A stretch of DNA of 64,000 nucleotides from Cytobacillus oceanisediminis (GTDB lineage Bacteria > Bacillota > Bacilli > Bacillales > Cytobacillaceae), in NCBI RefSeq assembly GCF_003182355.1, contig NZ_QGTW01000004.1, forward strand, positions 186,001 to 250,000, written 5' to 3'. A program made the translations under genes and the position numbers. The first letter of the stretch is position 1, and the number at the start of each line of letters is the position of its first letter. Positions 19,814 to 34,146 of this stretch are shown piece by piece. Below the pieces are notes generated by a model. The model did not search any database and had not been told where the DNA came from. It saw nothing but the letters and a program-made list of their open reading frames with translations.

Positions 19814-21145
19814 ATGAATTTGAAAGCTGGGTTATGGCAGCAGCAGACAATGAAATTAGCAATGACACAGGAGCTAACGCAGGCGATTGCCCTTTTGCAA
19901 TACAGCACACAGGAGCTCTCATCTTTCCTCGAAAATAAAGCACTTGAAAATCCCCTTTTAAAAGTAGAATCAGGTCATGTCCAGACAATGGATCCCCGTT
20001 ATGACCGTGTGAAGCCGACGAGAAAAAAGGTTGAAAAAGATAAAATAAACTGGATTGAACAAATTGGCAGCGGAAAAACGATGCTTCTGGACGAATACTT
20101 GAAATCGCAGCTTCATTTCAATTTGAACGCTATCGAAAAAAAGGTAATCGAACGCCTTATTGAGAGCCTCGATGAAAACGGTTACTTCCGGGCGGAACTT
20201 AACGCCATTGCTTCATCGTTCAGAATATCGGCAGAGGATGCGGAACGTATGCTCGAAATAATACAGGAACTGGAGCCTGCCGGTGTAGGGGCCAGAAACC
20301 TGCAGGAATGTCTCTCATTGCAGCTGAAAAGAATGCCTGAAAGAAACGAGCTGGCAGAAGCTATTATGAATGAATATTTCACCCTTTTTGCAGAAAAGAA
20401 GTGGAAGGAAATCGCGAAGCAGCTCGGTGTGGAGCTGAAGGATATACAGGAGGTTTTCGATCTTGTCCAGACATTGAACCCAAGGCCGGCATCATCCTTT
20501 CAAAGCGAAAAATCCGCTTATATAACGCCTGATGTAATTATAAAGTGGGATGGTAAATCTTTTTCAGTCAGCGTTTTTGATGAAGTCCTTCCGAAGATCA
20601 GTTTTAATAACGATTACTACAAACGTTTTTCTGCTGCTGGAGATCGAAATGTGAGCCGCTTCCTCCAAGAGAAGCAGCAGGATTATCATTGGATCGTGAG
20701 GAGCATAGAACAAAGAAAAGAGACGCTCTCCAATGTTACCCTGAAAATCGTTGAAAAACAGCAGGACTTTTTTATAAAAGGGCCGGCATATTTGAAACCG
20801 ATGACGATGAAGGAGATTTCGGATGAGCTTGATATCCATGAATCGACCGTAAGCCGTGCAGTCCGGGAAAAATATGCGCAAACACCGTACGGAACGTATG
20901 AGCTCAGATCATTCTTCTCAAGCACAATTAAAACGACTTCCGATGAAAATACATCATCACAGCAAGTGAAGACGATTATTAGTAAAATGATTGAAGGGGA
21001 AAATAAGCAAAAGCCTTTATCCGACCAGGAGCTGGTAAAGCTGCTGAAAGAAAAGGAAGGAATGGTTGTCAGCAGAAGGACGATCGCGAAATATCGTGAC
21101 CAGCTTGGCATTCCATCTTCATCAAAACGGAAAAGGTATGATTGA
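19814..21145 (+). CDS. rpoN: RNA polymerase sigma-54 factor (SigL)
   Basis: Sigma-54 directs enhancer-dependent transcription, e.g. of arginine, acetoin and levanase genes in B. subtilis. 443 residues: Gln/Leu-rich region I (LWQQQTMKLAMTQELTQAI), core-binding middle domain, helix-turn-helix DELDIHESTVSRAVREK, and the RpoN box SRRTIAKYR near the C-terminus. ATG 19814 follows GGGGGAATG and aligns with the usual N-terminus; an in-frame start 102 bases upstream is rejected. It stands before cggR, as in B. subtilis. Confidence 0.94.
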   Translation: MNLKAGLWQQQTMKLAMTQELTQAIALLQYSTQELSSFLENKALENPLLKVESGHVQTMDPRYDRVKPTRKKVEKDKINWIEQIGSGKTMLLDEYLKSQLHFNLNAIEKKVIERLIESLDENGYFRAELNAIASSFRISAEDAERMLEIIQELEPAGVGARNLQECLSLQLKRMPERNELAEAIMNEYFTLFAEKKWKEIAKQLGVELKDIQEVFDLVQTLNPRPASSFQSEKSAYITPDVIIKWDGKSFSVSVFDEVLPKISFNNDYYKRFSAAGDRNVSRFLQEKQQDYHWIVRSIEQRKETLSNVTLKIVEKQQDFFIKGPAYLKPMTMKEISDELDIHESTVSRAVREKYAQTPYGTYELRSFFSSTIKTTSDENTSSQQVKTIISKMIEGENKQKPLSDQELVKLLKEKEGMVVSRRTIAKYRDQLGIPSSSKRKRYD

Positions 21146-21162
21146 TAAAGGAGATTATCACT

Positions 21163-21411
21163 GTGAACCAGCCAGAGATCGTGCTATATACGCGAAGCAG
21201 ATGCCCGCTATGCGATAAAGCAAAGGATGTACTAGTAGAACTAAAGAAAGAATACCATTTTACTTTGATTGAACGCGATATCGATGAGAGCGATGAACTG
21301 ACAGAAAAGTACGGCTTGATGATTCCGGTTGTTGAAATGAATGGGGAAGAAGTGCAATTTGGGCATATTGACACAATTACCATAAGTGAAGCGCTTACAG
21401 AAAAAAACTGA
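21163..21411 (+). CDS. Glutaredoxin-like thiol protein, CPLC motif
   Basis: An 82-residue thioredoxin-fold protein: ...IVLYTRSRCPLCDKAKDVL has the redox motif Cys-Pro-Leu-Cys, and IPVVEMNG has the cis-proline typical of glutaredoxin-like (DUF836-type) proteins. Partner unknown. GTG 21163 is taken as the start since AAAGGAG lies eight bases upstream; a TTG at 21142 overlapping the sigL stop is the alternative. Probably co-transcribed with sigL; terminated right after. Confidence 0.8.
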   Translation: MNQPEIVLYTRSRCPLCDKAKDVLVELKKEYHFTLIERDIDESDELTEKYGLMIPVVEMNGEEVQFGHIDTITISEALTEKN

Positions 21412-21432
21412 GTTTTATCAGTTGAATTCACC

Positions 21433-21478
21433 AATCACTCCTGCTATTATTGATTTTGAAGCAAGGGTGATTTTTTTT
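21433..21478 (+). terminator. Terminator before the cggR operon
   Basis: AATCACTCCTGCT and AGCAAGGGTGATT pair across a 15-base loop with one small bulge, followed by six or more T. Confidence 0.7.
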
Positions 21479-21486
21479 ACGGTAAG

Positions 21487-21522
21487 TGGGACATAATATG
21501 TCTATGCGGGACAAAAAATGAC
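21487..21522 (+). promoter_or_regulatory. CggR operator
   Basis: Two direct half-sites 20 bases apart: TGGGAC-6-TGTC and CGGGAC-6-TGAC, separated by four bases. This matches the B. subtilis CggR operator pattern CGGGAC-6-TGTC-4-CGGGAC-6-TGTC almost exactly. A weak promoter candidate (TTGAAG, 16 bases, TACGGT) lies just upstream. Fructose-1,6-bisphosphate is the known inducer. Confidence 0.85.
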
Positions 21523-21546
21523 CACATATGATGAAGGAGCCATCCG

Positions 21547-22569
21547 ATGTACTCACTAATTGATATTCAAAAAAGATTATTGCCTGATCTGCTTGCGGTT
21601 ATGCAAAAGCGTTACGGAATCCTGCATTACATAGGGCTGATGGAGCCTGTCGGCAGAAGAAGCCTTGCTGTAAGCCTTGGCTTGACGGAAAGAGTGCTGA
21701 GAAGCGAGGTTGAGTTTTTAAAAGACCAGGATCTGATCCGCATCTCCAGTACAGGCATGAGCCTTACTTCCGATGGCAAAGATTTACTTGAAGGCCTCGA
21801 AGGAATAATGCGGGATATATCGGGTATAGCCTTAATGGAACAAAAATTATCAGCTAAACTGGGCATTCGCCAAGCAATTATTGTATCCGGCAACAGCGAT
21901 GAATCACCTTGGGTGAAGCAAGAGCTGGGAAGAGCGACTGCTTCATGTATGAAATCCAGCCTCGAAGGAAAAAATATCATCGCGGTTACTGGCGGATCCA
22001 CAATGGCTGCCGTAGCGGAAATGCTTACTCCAGACATGGCTGATCGGGATTGGCTGTTTGTCCCGGCAAGAGGCGGAATTGGCGAGGATGTCAAAAATCA
22101 GGCCAACACGATTTGTGCAAAAATGGCAGATCATACTGATTCCAGACACCGAGTCCTTTATGTGCCTGATCAAGTAAGCAAGGAAATGTACGAAAGCATT
22201 GTTAAAGAACCGGATATTAAAGAAGTAATAACTCAAATCAAGTCTGCAAGCATGGTTTTACATGGGATTGGAGACGCTATAACAATGGCGGAACGCCGTA
22301 AAACCAGTGATAAAGACTTTGAAAAAATTAAACAGGCCGAAGCGGTAGGCGAAGCATTTGGCTATTACTTTAATGAAGGCGGCGAGGTTGTACATAAGGT
22401 TCAAACTATCGGCCTTCAGCTGGATGATCTATCCCACATCGAGCATGTTATTGCTGTGGCGGGCGGTGCCTCCAAGGCTAAAGCTATCGCAGCTTATATG
22501 AACCGTGCACCATCTTCAACAATATTAATTACAGACGAGGGTGCAGCAAAACAGTTGTTAAAAGGGTAA
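21547..22569 (+). CDS. cggR: Central glycolytic genes regulator CggR
   Basis: A 340-residue SorC/DeoR-type repressor. The N-terminal winged helix (about 25-75, GRRSLAVSLGLTERVLRSEV) binds the operator just upstream; the C-terminal SorC-like sugar-phosphate domain has VTGGSTMAAVAE and AVAGGASKAKAIAAY. It represses its own operon, cggR-gapA-pgk-tpiA-gpmI-eno, and is released by fructose-1,6-bisphosphate. Binding site AAGGAG precedes ATG. Confidence 0.95.
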   Translation: MYSLIDIQKRLLPDLLAVMQKRYGILHYIGLMEPVGRRSLAVSLGLTERVLRSEVEFLKDQDLIRISSTGMSLTSDGKDLLEGLEGIMRDISGIALMEQKLSAKLGIRQAIIVSGNSDESPWVKQELGRATASCMKSSLEGKNIIAVTGGSTMAAVAEMLTPDMADRDWLFVPARGGIGEDVKNQANTICAKMADHTDSRHRVLYVPDQVSKEMYESIVKEPDIKEVITQIKSASMVLHGIGDAITMAERRKTSDKDFEKIKQAEAVGEAFGYYFNEGGEVVHKVQTIGLQLDDLSHIEHVIAVAGGASKAKAIAAYMNRAPSSTILITDEGAAKQLLKG

Positions 22570-23622
<1,053 letters not shown>

Positions 23623-23704
23623 TTAATAAAATTTCTTTACCAAAAAGATTCTTTTTGCGAAGAGTTCACAAGATAAATTTTTCTCAATAAAAATGCTCAT
23701 CTTG

Positions 23705-23784
23705 TTGGATATTAAAATCGCGAACGTCTATAATGGATAAGGGTAAAAGGGGAGCAGGGAAACATTCCCTCTCCCTTTTGTTTT
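23705..23784 (+). promoter_or_regulatory. Promoter followed at once by a long hairpin, gapA-pgk gap
   Basis: TTGGAT, 18-base spacer, TATAAT (23729-23734). The expected start point is only a few bases before a hairpin: AAAAGGGGAGCAGGGAA and TTCCCTCTCCCTTTT pair over about 15 positions, followed by GTTTT. It could be an attenuator or a processing/stabilising stem that sets pgk-eno levels apart from gapA. Confidence 0.45.
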
Positions 23785-23883
23785 AAAGCAAAAAGTAAAA
23801 ATATTAGTTAGAAAACTGCTTTGCGATTCCGCAATGGTCAAGGCGCTGCGTTCTATTAAGTGATGTATTTCTGCTTAGATAGA

Positions 23884-24005
23884 TGTCTAGCTCCGAGCGC
23901 CATCGGCTCGAGGTCTTAAGCCAATCGCTTCTGAAGGCAAAGAACGCCTTCGCCAGCGCTTGTCTTAAGCTTGTCGCCGATAAGCGGGCGCTCTGCGCTT
24001 TTCTG
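23884..24005 (+). repeat. TGTCTAGCTCC-type repeat (copy C) in the pgk leader
   Basis: Begins TGTCTAGCTCCGAGCGCC and ends GGGCGCTCTGCGCTTTTCTG, ending 19 bases before the pgk start and directly abutting its ribosome binding site AAGGAGG. An internal GTCTTAAGC/GCTTGTCTTAAGC block is repeated and could pair. Confidence 0.65.
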
Positions 24006-24024
24006 ATAAGGAGGTCCTTTTGCT

Positions 24025-25209
24025 ATGAACAAAAAAAGCGTAAAAGATGTGGAGTTAAAAGGTAAGCGAGTTTTTTGCCGCGTTGATTTCAACGTACCGA
24101 TGAAGGATGGCGAGGTAACAGACGAAACTCGTATCCGAGCTGCTATTCCAACGATTGAGTATTTGACTAACCAAGGCGCTAAAGTTATTTTAGCGAGCCA
24201 TTTGGGACGTCCAAAAGGTTCAGTTGTTGAAGAGCTGCGTTTAACACCTGTGGCCAAGCGTTTGTCCGAGCTTCTTGGCAAAGAAGTGAAAAAAGCGGAT
24301 GAAGCTTACGGCGATTCTGTAAAAGCAATGATAGAAACGCTTGGTGAAGGAGATGTCCTTCTTCTTGAAAACGTACGTTTCTATCCTGGTGAAGAGAAGA
24401 ATGATTCTGAACTAGCCAAGGCTTTTGCCGAATTGGCAGACGTTTATGTGAACGATGCATTCGGAGCTGCACACCGTGCCCATGCTTCCACTGAAGGAAT
24501 TGCACACCATCTGCCTGCTGTATCAGGACTATTAATGGAAAAAGAACTTGATGTACTTGGCAAAGCTCTTTCAAATCCGGAGCGTCCATTTACAGCCATT
24601 ATCGGCGGTGCAAAGGTTAAAGATAAGATCGGCGTAATCGAAAACCTTCTTGAAAAGGTCGACAACCTGATCATTGGCGGCGGACTGGCTTATACATTTG
24701 TAAAAGCAAAAGGCCATGAAATAGGAAAATCACTATTGGAAGAAGATAAAATCGACTTAGCCAAAACATTTATGCAAAAAGCAGAAGAAAAAGGCGTGAA
24801 CTTCTACATGCCTGTAGATGCGATTGTTGCAGACGATTTTTCTGAGGAAGCCAATATTAAGACAGTTGCGATTGAAGAGATTCCGGCTGATTGGGAAGCA
24901 CTTGATATCGGACCTAAAACAGCTGAAATTTACAGCGATGTCATCCAGAATTCCAAGCTGGTTATCTGGAACGGGCCAATGGGTGTATTCGAATTGAAGA
25001 AATTCGCGAACGGAACAAGAGCTGTGGCTGAAGCTTTAGCAGAAGCAAACGATACATATTCAGTCATCGGCGGCGGCGACTCTGCAGCAGCAGTTGAAAA
25101 ATTCCACCTTGCTGACCGGATGAGCCATATCTCTACAGGCGGCGGCGCTTCCCTTGAGTTTATGGAAGGGAAAGCTCTTCCTGGTGTTGTAGCTTTAAAT
25201 GATAAATAA
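24025..25209 (+). CDS. pgk: Phosphoglycerate kinase
   Basis: Makes ATP from 1,3-bisphosphoglycerate. 394 residues, full length. Substrate-binding [11 protein letters not shown] near the N-terminus, HLGRPKG, hinge and nucleotide site WNGPMGVFE, and the C-terminal [10 protein letters not shown] and [10 protein letters not shown] motifs. Preceded by GATAAGGAGG. Part of the glycolytic operon. Confidence 0.97.
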   Translation: MNKKSVKDVELKGKRVFCRVDFNVPMKDGEVTDETRIRAAIPTIEYLTNQGAKVILASHLGRPKGSVVEELRLTPVAKRLSELLGKEVKKADEAYGDSVKAMIETLGEGDVLLLENVRFYPGEEKNDSELAKAFAELADVYVNDAFGAAHRAHASTEGIAHHLPAVSGLLMEKELDVLGKALSNPERPFTAIIGGAKVKDKIGVIENLLEKVDNLIIGGGLAYTFVKAKGHEIGKSLLEEDKIDLAKTFMQKAEEKGVNFYMPVDAIVADDFSEEANIKTVAIEEIPADWEALDIGPKTAEIYSDVIQNSKLVIWNGPMGVFELKKFANGTRAVAEALAEANDTYSVIGGGDSAAAVEKFHLADRMSHISTGGGASLEFMEGKALPGVVALNDK

Positions 25210-25267
25210 TTTTTATTGCTGGGGGCGAAGATGCGTTGTCTTCAGCCCTGGCAATTCACAATAATAA

Positions 25268-27578
<2,311 letters not shown>

Positions 27579-27628
27579 TCGGTACCAGGTACCACCCGAA
27601 TTTTGTCGAAAACCATTTTTTTATATAA

Positions 27629-28939
<1,311 letters not shown>

Positions 28940-28948
28940 TCTTGCTTG

Positions 28949-28982
28949 GAGCAGCCGTCCCGGATGGGGCGGCTGCTTTTTT
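28949..28982 (+). terminator. Terminator of the glycolytic operon
   Basis: AGCAGCCGTCCC and GGGGCGGCTGCT form a GC-rich stem of about 11 pairs with a small loop, followed by TTTTTT. Confidence 0.92.
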
Positions 28983-28988
28983 GTAAGT

Positions 28989-29146
28989 TTGGCCGGTAGA
29001 TGTTCAAATTCCTGATCGGTGAGTAGGAGGCGACTGCTTCAATTCTGTCCTTGGCCGTTAAATGGGTCAGCTTGGCCGTTAAAAGTGTAATTTTGGCCGA
29101 TAAACATCCCAATTTGGCCGATAAATTATTAATTTGGCCGATAAAA
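28989..29146 (+). repeat. Array of about six 20-21-bp repeats beside NERD gene 2
   Basis: TTGGCCG starts at 29051, 29072, 29093, 29114 and 29134 (steps 21, 21, 21, 20) and once more at 28989, with decayed sequence between. The unit is TTGGCCG(A/T)TAAA plus a variable A/T-rich spacer. The last unit touches the stop codon of the NERD gene on the minus strand, so here the array is at the 3' end of the gene. It separates the eno terminator from the NERD gene. Confidence 0.85.
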
Positions 29147-30127
29147 TTATTTAGACCTGTACTTTTCAAAAAAGTTCAAAGGGATATGATACATTCTGCT
29201 CTTTTTCTCTCCTGAATGGGGAAGTTTCAGCCCTGTCAGCAGCTTTTTTGCAATATTGGAGGAAGATAAGTAGGTAAAACTCCGGAATTGGTGATTGGTA
29301 ATAGAAGAATCAATCAAATAGAAGTAATCTTGGAGGGCTTTTATATGAGCTTCTTTATCAACAATATTGCATGCGAAACATTTCCAGGTGCCGCGTACCC
29401 TTTCCACAGAAAATTTGCTGCATGAGTGACACTGAATGCCCGTAATAATGTCTTTCTCTTGTAGATTATAGTATTTTAAAATATTGTAATTCGGCGGGCT
29501 ATGTTTTTTTATAATCATCTTGCTTACTTTCCTAATTTCTTTAACTGTTAATTTCTCTTCGGGATATTTTACTTTCAGTTTATCTATCCTTTCTAGTAAT
29601 TGATTGGCATGCAGTACTCTAGCCAGTGCATTTTTATGATAAGAAGAAGCTTTAATTACGGTAGAAGGATTACTGATGACGATCAGGTACTCAATTGGTA
29701 TTTTCACCTTCATATCAAAGAGCCATTTAGTAAGTTCCTTTTGCTGCCTTCTGGCTTGCATAAGTGGATCAAGGAATCCTTTTTCCATATCCTGCTTGGT
29801 TTGGATAAGCTGATTAAAGGTAGGATCAAAAAAGATGGTGCCCGAAATATTTTTAATTTCGAGAATGAGGATGAAGCTGGGAGAGAGGAGAAGCGTATCA
29901 ATTTGAAAGAATTCCGTTCCATTGTAAAGCCGAATATCATGAATAACAGTGAACTCAGTTAAACTGTTTATAAAATAATCTACCGCTTTTTCTCCACGGT
30001 AGCCAGCCTTTCGTTTCGCCAAATCATTCTCAATTAATGCCCTTTTTGGATGGTTGCCTGGCAGCCTTCTCAGCAGTGCATCTATACTTTGGATAAAATC
30101 AGTAGATTTACGCCTTTTTACTAACAA
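29147..30127 (-). CDS. NERD-domain nuclease-like protein with zinc ribbon (copy 2)
   Basis: About 326 residues, paralogue of the proteins at 9680 and 50254. NERD domain with GYRGE 42-46, Asp77 in FFQIDTL, Glu90-Ile-Lys92 in ILEIKN; zinc ribbon Cys-His-Ser-Cys and Cys-Phe-Ala-Cys with the same 13-residue gap; C-terminal HTH-like ITNHQFRSFTYLSSSNIAKK. TTG 30127 is taken as the start: AAAGGA is nine bases upstream and GYRGE then falls at 42-46 as in both paralogues. ATG 30133 is too close to that site. It sits between eno and secG, opposite to both. Activity unproven. Confidence 0.8.
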   Translation of the reverse strand: MLVKRRKSTDFIQSIDALLRRLPGNHPKRALIENDLAKRKAGYRGEKAVDYFINSLTEFTVIHDIRLYNGTEFFQIDTLLLSPSFILILEIKNISGTIFFDPTFNQLIQTKQDMEKGFLDPLMQARRQQKELTKWLFDMKVKIPIEYLIVISNPSTVIKASSYHKNALARVLHANQLLERIDKLKVKYPEEKLTVKEIRKVSKMIIKKHSPPNYNILKYYNLQEKDIITGIQCHSCSKFSVERVRGTWKCFACNIVDKEAHIKALQDYFYLIDSSITNHQFRSFTYLSSSNIAKKLLTGLKLPHSGEKKSRMYHIPLNFFEKYRSK

Positions 30128-30214
30128 ATGCATCAATCCTTTCGTGTATTCTTTTCTAATTTCTCTTCATTACTATAAAAGTCCTTCTATTAAAACAGGC
30201 CCGCCAAAATCTTA

Positions 30215-30243
30215 TTGTTTATACCACCAAAATGTGTTAAATT
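30215..30243 (+). promoter_or_regulatory. Candidate secG promoter
   Basis: TTGTTT, 17-base spacer, TAAATT, followed by the AGGAGG binding site of secG. Both boxes deviate from consensus. Confidence 0.4.
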
Positions 30244-30281
30244 AAGAATAATGTGATTGTACGTTTTCAGGAGGTGGCTTC

Positions 30282-30515
30282 ATGCATACATTATTTATTA
30301 CTCTTTTAGTGATTGTATCGATTGCACTTATCGTAGTTGTACTCCTTCAGTCTGGTAAAAGTGCAGGTCTTTCCGGTGCAATTTCCGGGGGAGCTGAACA
30401 GCTTTTTGGAAAACAAAAAGCACGCGGCCTTGATTTGATTCTACACCGTGCTACAATTATTCTATCTGTTTTGTTCTTTATCCTTACGGTTTTAGTATCT
30501 TTTTTCGCAGTATAG
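30282..30515 (+). CDS. secG: Preprotein translocase subunit SecG
   Basis: Small inner subunit of the SecYEG channel. 77 residues with two membrane helices (about 2-22 and 53-75) and the conserved [23 protein letters not shown] linker (in two parts), then the [11 protein letters not shown] turn. CAGGAGGTGG precedes ATG. First gene of the secG-yvaK-rnr-smpB-ssrA cluster. Confidence 0.95.
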   Translation: MHTLFITLLVIVSIALIVVVLLQSGKSAGLSGAISGGAEQLFGKQKARGLDLILHRATIILSVLFFILTVLVSFFAV

Positions 30516-30528
30516 ATGAACACAGCGC

Positions 30529-30560
30529 CTGGCCTGTCATTAGGTCAGGCTTTTTATTTT
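30529..30560 (+). terminator. secG terminator
   Basis: GCCTGGCCT and AGGTCAGGC pair with one mismatch around a 6-base loop, followed by TTTTTATTTTTT. Confidence 0.75.
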
Positions 30561-30690
30561 TTGGCTCAGACCAAGGCTGTTATATGCCCTCTTATCGCGG
30601 CTATCTTTGCAAAACCAGTTTTATTTTACATACAAAGCTTTTTATTGGCATGTTGCTTCTTTGTTTGCTAAAAATAAGGAATGCAGTTTC

Positions 30691-30706
30691 AATCAAACGT
30701 TTGATT
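30691..30706. promoter_or_regulatory. Perfect 16-bp palindrome upstream of the esterase
   Basis: AATCAAAC followed directly by its reverse complement GTTTGATT, 44 bases before the esterase start, with an AT-rich -10-like TATAGG region after it. The central CG step recalls LacI- or TetR-family operators. No cognate regulator is adjacent. Confidence 0.5.
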
Positions 30707-30749
30707 ATGAAAATTATAGGAATTATATAGGTAAAAGGAGTTTTATTAT

Positions 30750-31496
30750 ATGAAGATTGTAGCGCCAAAGCCGTTTACGTTTGGAAATGGAAAAAGGGCA
30801 GTCCTGCTGCTGCACGGTTTTACAGGTAATACTGCTGACGTAAGAATGATGGGAAGGTTCCTTGAAACAAAGGGCTACACCTGCCATGCGCCGCTATATA
30901 AAGGTCATGGCGTTCCGCCGGAGGAGCTTGTGCACACAGGACCGGAAGACTGGTGGAAAGATGTCTTGGAAGGCTATGAGTTTTTAAAAAACAGAGGTCA
31001 TAGAGAGATTGCCGTTGCAGGTCTTTCCCTTGGTGGCGTATTTTCCCTTAAATTGGGTTACACTGTACCTATAAAGGGTATCATTCCGATGTGCGCACCC
31101 ATGTACATAAAGAGCGAAGAGGTCATGTATGAAGGGATTCTGAGCTATGCAAGAGAATATAAGAGAATGGAAGGAAAGTTAGAAGATCAAATCGAGCAGG
31201 AAATGGCCGAGTTCCAAAAAACGCCAATGAAAACGTTAAAAGCCCTCCAGGAACTGATCGCGGATGTACGCAGTCATGTGGATATGATCTATTCGCCGAC
31301 GTTTGTCGTTCAGGCGCGTCATGACCATATGATCAACACGGACAGCGCCAATATCATTTTTAATGAAGTCGAAAATGATTTAAAACAGCTGAAGTGGTAT
31401 GAGGAGTCCGGCCATGTCATTACGCTTGATAAAGAACGTAATCAGCTTGAAGAAGATGTTTATCAGTTTCTAGAAAAGCTGGATTGGGAAGAATAA
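30750..31496 (+). CDS. yvaK: Carboxylesterase, Est30/YvaK family
   Basis: A 248-residue alpha/beta-hydrolase. Oxyanion region LLLHGFTGN, nucleophile Ser in GLSLGG, Asp in ARHDHMIN and His in SGHVITLD form the triad. Members hydrolyse short-chain esters; the natural substrate is unknown. AAAGGAG precedes ATG. Sits between secG and rnr as in B. subtilis. The upstream palindrome suggests separate regulation. Confidence 0.9.
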   Translation: MKIVAPKPFTFGNGKRAVLLLHGFTGNTADVRMMGRFLETKGYTCHAPLYKGHGVPPEELVHTGPEDWWKDVLEGYEFLKNRGHREIAVAGLSLGGVFSLKLGYTVPIKGIIPMCAPMYIKSEEVMYEGILSYAREYKRMEGKLEDQIEQEMAEFQKTPMKTLKALQELIADVRSHVDMIYSPTFVVQARHDHMINTDSANIIFNEVENDLKQLKWYEESGHVITLDKERNQLEEDVYQFLEKLDWEE

Positions 31497-31533
31497 AAGA
31501 AAAGACAAAATCTCCTTAAGGAGGGATGATGAA

Positions 31534-33858
31534 ATGGAAAATAATATTCAACAGCTGATCGATAAGCTGCTTCATTATATGAAGGATGAGGCTTATAAGC
31601 CTTTGACGGTGCAGGAGCTTGAAGCTGCATTCGGAATCGAGGATTCAACCGGATTCAAGGATTTCGTCAAAGCGCTTGTTGTAATGGAAGAGAAAGGGCT
31701 TGTGGTCAGAACCCGAAGCAACCGCTACGGCTTGCCGGAAAAAATGAATCTCATCCGCGGCAGACTTTCTGGACATGCAAAGGGATTCGCCTTTGTGATC
31801 CCGGAAGAGCCGGGGATGGACGATATTTTTATCCCGCCGAATGAAACAAATAATGCCCTGAACGGCGATACAGTCCTTGCTCGGGTTACATCAGAAAGCT
31901 CAGGGCAGCGGAGGGAAGGTACAATTGTCCGCATCCTGGAGCGCGGTGTTACACAAATTGTCGGAACGTATACGGAAAGCAAACATTTTGGCTTCGTCAT
32001 TCCGGATGATAAAAAGTTTGCCAGCGACATTTTTATCCCGAAAGCGGCATCAAAAGGTGCTGTGGAAGGGCATAAAGTGGTTGTAAAATTGACGACTTAT
32101 CCGGAAGGTCGCAAAAGTGCTGAAGGAGAAGTTATCGACATCCTTGGGCATAAAAATGATCCGGGTGTGGATATTCTGTCTGTTATCCACAAACATGGCC
32201 TGCCGCTGGAGTTTCCGGAAGAAGTACTTAAGCAGGCTGAAGAGACGCCGGATACGATTGATCCAAGTGAGCTTGAAAACCGCCGTGACTTAAGAAATGA
32301 AGTCATTGTAACCATTGACGGTGCCGATGCGAAGGACCTTGACGATGCCGTTATGGTTAAAAAGCTTGATAACGGAAATTACAAGCTAGGCGTCCATATT
32401 GCCGATGTTACGTATTATGTCCGTGAAGATTCGCCGATTGACCGGGAAGCCGAAGACCGGGCAACAAGTGTGTATTTAGTAGACCGGGTTATCCCGATGA
32501 TTCCGCACCGCCTGTCAAACGGCATTTGCTCCCTGAACCCGAAAGTGGACCGCCTCACTCTCTCCTGTGAGATGGAAATTACACCGGATGGGGAGGCTGT
32601 GAATCATGAGATTTTCCAGAGTGTGATTAAAACAACTGAGCGAATGACTTATTCAGATGTGAATAAGATCCTGGAAGACCAAGATGAAGAACTTATTAAC
32701 AAGTACCAATCTCTTGTACCAATGTTCCAGCTGATGAAGGAGCTTTCTCTTATTTTACGTAAAAAGAGAATGCATCGCGGAGCCATTGATTTTGACTTCA
32801 AAGAAGCAAAAGTGATTGTAGATGAAGAAGGCAATCCGACAGATGTTGCCACCCGGGAACGTTCGATCGCAGAACGCCTGATTGAAGAGTTCATGCTGGC
32901 GGCGAATGAAACGGTTGCTGAGCATTTTCACTGGATGGACGTGCCGTTCATTTACCGTATCCATGAAGATCCGAAAGAAGATAAGCTAAGAAGATTTTTC
33001 GAGTTTATCACAAACTTCGGCTATATCGTAAAGGGAACAGCCAATTCTGTTCACCCGCGCGCCCTGCAGGAAATCATTGAAGAAGTCCAGGGCAAGCCGG
33101 AAGAAATGGTTATATCAACGGTTATGCTGCGTTCCATGCAGCAGGCGAAATATTATGAAGAGAGCCTGGGACACTTCGGGTTATCAACAGAGTTTTACAC
33201 ACACTTCACATCGCCAATTCGCCGTTATCCGGATTTAATTGTCCATCGTTTAATCCGCACGTATTTAATTGAAGGAAAGCTGGATCAGGCGACCAGGGAG
33301 AAATGGAACGTTTCGCTTCCGGATATTGCTGAGCATTCATCCAATATGGAGCGGCGTGCGGTTGAAGCTGAGCGTGAAACGGATGAGCTGAAGAAAGCAG
33401 AGTATATGGCTGATAAAATTGGCCAGGAATACGACGGCATTATCAGCTCCGTAACGAACTTTGGAATGTTTGTCGAGCTTCCAAATACAATTGAAGGCCT
33501 GATTCATGTCAGCTACATGACAGATGACTATTACCGCTATGACGAGCGGCAGATGGCCATGATTGGCGAGCGCACAGGCAATGTATTCCGGATTGGAGAC
33601 GAAATCACCGTCCGTGTGGTCAATGTTAACAAAGACGAACGCTCCATTGATTTTGAAATCGTCGGCATGAAGGGAACCCGCAGAAGGGAACCAAGAGATG
33701 CGCCGAAGGTTTTCAAAACAGGCAGCACCGAGAAAAAGCCGCGCAAAGGAAAGTCTGATCAAGGCAGAGGAAACAGTTCAGGCGCACCTAGAAAGAAAAA
33801 AGAGAAAAAGCATTACGAAAATGCACCAAAAGCAAAGCGGAAGAAAAAGAAGCGGTAA
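31534..33858 (+). CDS. rnr: Ribonuclease R
   Basis: Processive 3'-5' exoribonuclease, 774 residues. Order: N-terminal helix-turn-helix (about 1-70), two cold-shock domains ([17 protein letters not shown] and [15 protein letters not shown]), RNB catalytic domain with [19 protein letters not shown] acidic cluster ([17 protein letters not shown] here), S1 domain ([20 protein letters not shown]) and a Lys-rich tail from about 720. It digests structured RNA and works with SmpB-tmRNA in decay of non-stop mRNA, consistent with the neighbouring smpB and ssrA genes. Confidence 0.96.
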   Translation: MENNIQQLIDKLLHYMKDEAYKPLTVQELEAAFGIEDSTGFKDFVKALVVMEEKGLVVRTRSNRYGLPEKMNLIRGRLSGHAKGFAFVIPEEPGMDDIFIPPNETNNALNGDTVLARVTSESSGQRREGTIVRILERGVTQIVGTYTESKHFGFVIPDDKKFASDIFIPKAASKGAVEGHKVVVKLTTYPEGRKSAEGEVIDILGHKNDPGVDILSVIHKHGLPLEFPEEVLKQAEETPDTIDPSELENRRDLRNEVIVTIDGADAKDLDDAVMVKKLDNGNYKLGVHIADVTYYVREDSPIDREAEDRATSVYLVDRVIPMIPHRLSNGICSLNPKVDRLTLSCEMEITPDGEAVNHEIFQSVIKTTERMTYSDVNKILEDQDEELINKYQSLVPMFQLMKELSLILRKKRMHRGAIDFDFKEAKVIVDEEGNPTDVATRERSIAERLIEEFMLAANETVAEHFHWMDVPFIYRIHEDPKEDKLRRFFEFITNFGYIVKGTANSVHPRALQEIIEEVQGKPEEMVISTVMLRSMQQAKYYEESLGHFGLSTEFYTHFTSPIRRYPDLIVHRLIRTYLIEGKLDQATREKWNVSLPDIAEHSSNMERRAVEAERETDELKKAEYMADKIGQEYDGIISSVTNFGMFVELPNTIEGLIHVSYMTDDYYRYDERQMAMIGERTGNVFRIGDEITVRVVNVNKDERSIDFEIVGMKGTRRREPRDAPKVFKTGSTEKKPRKGKSDQGRGNSSGAPRKKKEKKHYENAPKAKRKKKKR

Positions 33859-34031
33859 AGCGAAAATGGAGGGCCTTTTTAAAGGGCTCTCCTTTCCCTT
33901 CCCGGCAGGGTTCTTCATTGAGAGGATCCGTGAAATTTGCTATAATAGAAGGACCGTTAATGAGCGGATGCTGCACTTTTCCTGCCGTCAATTTTAATAT
34001 AAGGCTGTGTTAATGATTGATTTAGCACTGT

Positions 34032-34073
34032 GTTGATTGGAACGGAAAGCGAATGCCTGTAGTGGAAATCAAC
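34032..34073. repeat. Miniature copy of the GTTGATT...AATCAAC repeat
   Basis: A 42-base element starting GTTGATTGGAACGG and ending TGGAAATCAAC. Its reverse complement matches the first 30 bases and last 11 bases of the element at 18997, so it looks like an internal-deletion derivative. The rest of the rnr-smpB gap (33859-34146) has a weak GGGCC/GGGCTC hairpin near 33870 and nothing else. Confidence 0.6.
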
Positions 34074-34146
34074 ACCCAAGTTTAAACAGAGCCTAATATA
34101 AAGATAACTTTTTCAGACAGGAAAGAGGAGCAAAGGGGGATTCATC

